Of a DNA stretch of 64,000 nt, positions 60,646 through 64,000 are shown piece by piece. The stretch's first letter is position 1. Each line of letters opens with the position of its first letter. Where the stretch lies: the NCBI GenBank assembly GCA_015179125.1, contig WHVA01000415.1:39362-103361 (forward strand). The letters are read 5' to 3'. Source of the DNA: Gautieria morchelliformis (Eukaryota; Basidiomycota; Agaricomycetes; Gomphales; Gomphaceae). The notes under the pieces were generated by a model that did no database searches, was not told where the DNA came from, and worked only from the letters and a program-made list of their open reading frames with translations. The position numbers were made by a program, and so were the translations under genes.

Positions 60646-63440
60646 ATGTCAATGTTGAAAATGGATTTCAAACCAACGCCAGAAAGTTTCCCTCCTCCTC
60701 ATGTGGTCTTCAGGCTACGCGTACCAAATGGAGCTTTGACTGTCAACCATACCCCACTCGTGAGCCATCAGCTAAAGTCCGGCTTGAGTTCTAACTGAAA
60801 GTACCTACCAATAATATCTAGAATCCTGTTTCCTTCGTTCTTCGTGCAGCTTCGATATTTCCAGATAGAACTGCACTCGTTCATGCGGATGTGAGGTACC
60901 CTGTAGCTTACTCGTATGCAGTATGGTGAGTCGGAGCCATGATGAAAAGGTAGCTGCTTGAAAGTACAAGGGCTCAACGTATCCAAAATCTCGCCTACGC
61001 ACTGCTCGAAGCAGGAATAAGGCCTGGAGATCGAGTCGCCGTCATCGCACCTAATTGGTATGTTTAATTGCATTCTTGCTGGATTCCCACGAGCACCCAT
61101 TTACGATCATTACCTTAGCCCTATGATCGCGGGTAAGGTTTTGACTCTTTCTGAGGAAGTGGCTTTACATGCTGGACCCGACACTAGACGCACATTTTGG
61201 AGTTCTGGCAGCACGAGCAGTTATAACTCCAATCAAGTAGGCCGCATACGCAAGAGACTCATATATGCAGCTCTCCTCAACGATTCCTCCGCAGCATTCG
61301 CTTGACCAAACCAGAGGTCGATTACATTCTTGACCACAGCGGAGCTAGGCTAGTCCTAGTTGACCATGCATTTTCGCACTTGGTTCACGAGTCTCAGCTG
61401 CGAGTCATAATTTGTAATGACACTGGTCTAGCTGAAGACCCTTACGAACAATTCCTATCCTCGGGTCGTCGATTTAGCACCGAGAGAGGTTGGGGCGGGC
61501 TGGACATGGAACTCGACGAGAATGCCAATGCATCGTTATGCTACACGTAACTTTTTCTTTGGGCTCTTCCACTCTTTGTTTAACGCGATCTGTTCAGATC
61601 TGGAACAACAGGCAAGGTGACGCCTACTTTCGATCGTTCTTTAGCACCACAGCTAATATGCGAAATAGCCTAAAGGTGTCGTCAGCACTTATCGAGGTAT
61701 AGCCTGGAGCTGATGCTTGAGCTAATCGTTGTAACACTAAAATATCCACACCAGGATCATATCTGGCGGTCGTTGCAAATGTTATAGAGTCACGGTATGA
61801 TCTTTGATGCCAGAAGTAGGGAGGCTTGTTACTCACCTTCTCTAATAGCCTCGACCAGGAGTCTGTTTATCTCTGGTTAGCCCTGCCGTGTTTATTTTCG
61901 TATTATAGGGCGACATCTACGCAGGATTCTACCGATGTTCCATGCGTGTGGGTGGACGTGAGTTGGTTTTTGTATCAACTTCTACAGATATAAGCCATTC
62001 CCCTAGATACCCATGGGCCAACGTGCTAGCATACGCGACTCAGGTCTTCAGATCAACTCCTTGGCGATTGTATGGCGTTGATTTTCATTGTATTTCATAG
62101 ATCACCATTCGAACGGTGTCATATGACCTCATCTGGAAACACTTCCTTAATTCTGGCGTTACACACTATTGTGCCGCTCCGACGGTCCAGGTTCGAATCG
62201 GAAGAAACGCTATTGATCCAAGCGCTCATTGACATCTGTATTAGATTGGAATTGTGAATGCTTCGCAGGCACGTCGCCTTGATCGCTCCATTATTACAAT
62301 TGTCGCTGGATCTGCACCAACGGCGCATATAATCGGAGCGCTCGAGAAGATTTCGATACGCCCAGTTCATGTTTATGGGTTAACGTGAGCGTGATTACGA
62401 TCCTATCCAATATGTTCTGACCTGCATCTGAAGGGAGGTACGAGCGTGCGTACACGCTCACCATCTTAACTATCATCTCATTATCGACCTAGACATATGG
62501 CCCTTTCACTCGCAATTATCCCCAACCGAGTTGGACAAGTTTGTCGCTGGAAGAGCGCGCAAAGTTTATGGCACGACAAGGTCATGCCTTTGCAACCGCT
62601 GACGAAGCACGGGTTGTATTGTTCAACAAGGATGGAACGATGAAAGACGTGCCGGCAGATGGTCGGACATTGGGCGAAATCGCCGTACGAGGGAATATCG
62701 TGATGAAGGGGGTGAGTGCCCATTTTCATAATTTGTTTTTATTTGTAGAACTGGCCTAGTACTTTCGTGACCCACAAGCGACGGCGAGAGCCTTTGCAGG
62801 AGGGTACTTTGCTACTGGCGATTTGGCGGTAAAGCACGCAGACCATACAATATCTATCCAAGATCGCAGCAAAGACATAATTATATCTGGTGGTAAGCAC
62901 CTTGTTGCGAAGGCCTGTCGGAACCAATACTTACTGTACTGCAGGCGAAGTATGTGGTTTTACTTACAAGGAACAAGACTGATCGTTTGCTTTCAAGAAC
63001 GCCTCTAGTCTGGCGATTGAGCAAGGTACCTAATTTATTCATAGATCTCCCGCTGTAACACTTCACGTACCGTATATTCGCAACAGAGCTCGCTGGGCAT
63101 CCTGATATATTGGAAGTAGCCGTTGTAGCTCGACCTCACGAGATATGGGGCGAGCGGCCATCGGCGTTCGTTGTACTTAATCAACAAGGAGAACAGAAGT
63201 GGGCAGGCTCGCATAAGGGGTTTGAGACTGCTTTGAAGACGTGGGTGAAGGACAAACTACCCGGGTTTGCGATCCCTGAGTGGGTGGACGTTTGCAAAGC
63301 TCTTCCGGTAAGCAAGGCTTATCTAGACAGCAATTTTTTTTCTTTTGTTGACACTACCATAGAAAACAAGCACAGGAAAGATACAGAAGAAACGTCTACG
63401 CCAGATGGTTGCGGCTGGTGTAACCAATGCCAAACTTTAA
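60646..63440 (+). CDS. AMP-binding acyl-CoA synthetase, peroxisomal (C-terminal AKL)
   Basis: Adenylate-forming enzyme activating a carboxylic acid to its CoA ester. I read 21 exons: 60646-60759, 60822-60925, 60971-61057, 61119-61132, 61188-61236, 61295-61546, 61598-61616, 61669-61696, 61755-61794, 61849-61875, 61925-61957, 62007-62043, 62101-62190, 62245-62384, 62434-62437, 62493-62711, 62760-62892, 62945-62949, 62998-63025, 63087-63307 and 63363-63440, total 573 residues. Marks: the P-loop YTSGTTGKPKGV (about 206-217), WILPMFHACGWTYPWAN, the A5 motif VYGLTETYGPFTR, ATGDLAV, DRSKDIIISGGENASSLAIE, and the catalytic lysine in LPKTSTGKIQK. The protein ends Ala-Lys-Leu, a type 1 peroxisomal signal. 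Exons of 4 and 5 nt rebuild invariant motifs. The first exon's start is less certain (ATG 60646 or 60661). Confidence 0.92.
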
Positions 63441-63493
63441 TGCCGAATTCTCGTATGATAAATATCTCAGTTGGAAATTCACAATAAAGATTG

Positions 63494-64000
63494 CTAGTGA
63501 CTAGGAGCCAATCGCAGGATGCGAAAGGATGCAGCGTTGCGTTCGCAAAAGTAAACGTTATCGTTATCTCTCCCCAAAAAGAGAACCTCTTCGTTAAGAT
63601 TACCGTCGCCATCCTCAAAGCCTAACGCCTGAACCTCGGACCTAGTCGAACTCTGTTTCTTGCGGATGAGTTGTAGTGCGGTGGCATTATTTGAATCACG
63701 AGCAGACGAGATTGGCGGCATTGAAACTGGCGCACCAATCCTCCAGACGTATGTACCTCGACGACTGATGCCACCAACTGGCACTTGATAATCAGGGATG
63801 AAGGCTCGAGATTCATCAGCTGGAGAGAAGAGTGCATCGCCTACATCAACCGCCTCCAACCCACCTTGCCGTAAGGCTACTATGATGGCACGATCTCGTA
63901 CGTCGAAAGCCTCCACTCGCTTGATGTCACCTAGTTTACTATTAACGAGGAGTTGTGCATCAGGTTCATCGTCGATACTCCAGAAAAAACGACCCTTAAG
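63494..64000 (-). CDS. Unknown protein, C-terminal part (5' end outside window)
   Basis: Open frame from the right edge to TAG at 63494, about 168 residues, without an ATG that would serve as start; a GTG at 63916 is internal. Acidic and hydrophobic segments alternate (FFWSIDDEPDAQLLVNSKLG, EAFDVRDRAIIVALRQGG, FCERNAASFRILRLAPSH), suggesting a folded domain, perhaps beta-rich, but I recognise no family. It is convergent with the acyl-CoA synthetase; the two stops are only 54 bp apart, so 3' UTRs probably overlap. Confidence 0.6.
   Translation of the reverse strand, partial: LKGRFFWSIDDEPDAQLLVNSKLGDIKRVEAFDVRDRAIIVALRQGGLEAVDVGDALFSPADESRAFIPDYQVPVGGISRRGTYVWRIGAPVSMPPISSARDSNNATALQLIRKKQSSTRSEVQALGFEDGDGNLNEEVLFLGRDNDNVYFCERNAASFRILRLAPSH

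Noticed and set aside
60646-63440. Acyl-CoA synthetase region as a fragmented pseudogene
   Set aside because: The many short frames join through 20 phase-consistent introns into 573 residues with all motifs intact.

Overview
The window is nuclear DNA of a fungus, most likely an agaricomycete basidiomycete. The evidence is a dense set of small GT-AG introns (mostly 45-60 bp, with CTAAC/CTGAC-like branch sites), compact genes on both strands, and a purely eukaryotic gene set. All gene models below were spliced by hand from reading-frame continuity and family conservation. For nearly all multi-exon models the summed exon length is a multiple of three, which is an internal check; the proteasome activator was not spliced exon by exon.

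Layout. 1-1.8 kb: choline/ethanolamine kinase, cut by the left edge, with a 19-bp minisatellite in its first intron. 1.8-5.0 kb: no gene recognised. 5.0-6.4 kb: 8-amino-7-oxononanoate synthase. 6.4-10.5 kb: no gene recognised. 10.5-20.9 kb: a 17-exon DHA2 drug-type MFS transporter, mitochondrial DnaJ (Mdj1), a small SET-domain protein, the catalytic subunit of casein kinase 2 and a DEDDy 3'-5' exonuclease. 21.3-24.8 kb: two unassigned proteins and ribosomal protein eS27. 25.3-26.8 kb: biotin synthase. 28.9-35.6 kb: tuberin (TSC2), divergent from a probable Rxt2-like Rpd3L subunit. 35.7-43.5 kb: proteasome activator Blm10/PA200. 43.8-48.0 kb: HIT protein, U6 snRNA, a CXXC zinc-binding protein (DUF866/CZIB) and an intron-containing tRNA-Thr(UGU). 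49.1-49.6 kb: decayed TUP1-like WD40 pseudogene. 50.8-58.9 kb: decapping enzyme DCP2, PRPP synthetase and an Ime2/RCK-type kinase. 59.3-63.4 kb: NDUFS6-like complex I subunit and a 21-exon peroxisomal acyl-CoA synthetase. 63.5 kb to the end: 3' end of an unknown gene.

The genes are mostly unlinked housekeeping functions: TOR signalling (TSC2), proteasome regulation, mRNA decay, nucleotide and lipid metabolism, mitochondrial protein folding and respiration. The one pathway link is biotin: KAPA synthase and biotin synthase lie about 19 kb apart. No virus, intact transposon, CRISPR array or secondary-metabolite cluster was recognised.

The most unusual feature is splicing architecture. At least seven of about 95 resolved introns use a GC-AG donor. 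Several genes can only be read through micro-exons of 4, 5, 6 and 13 nt, and these restore invariant family motifs.
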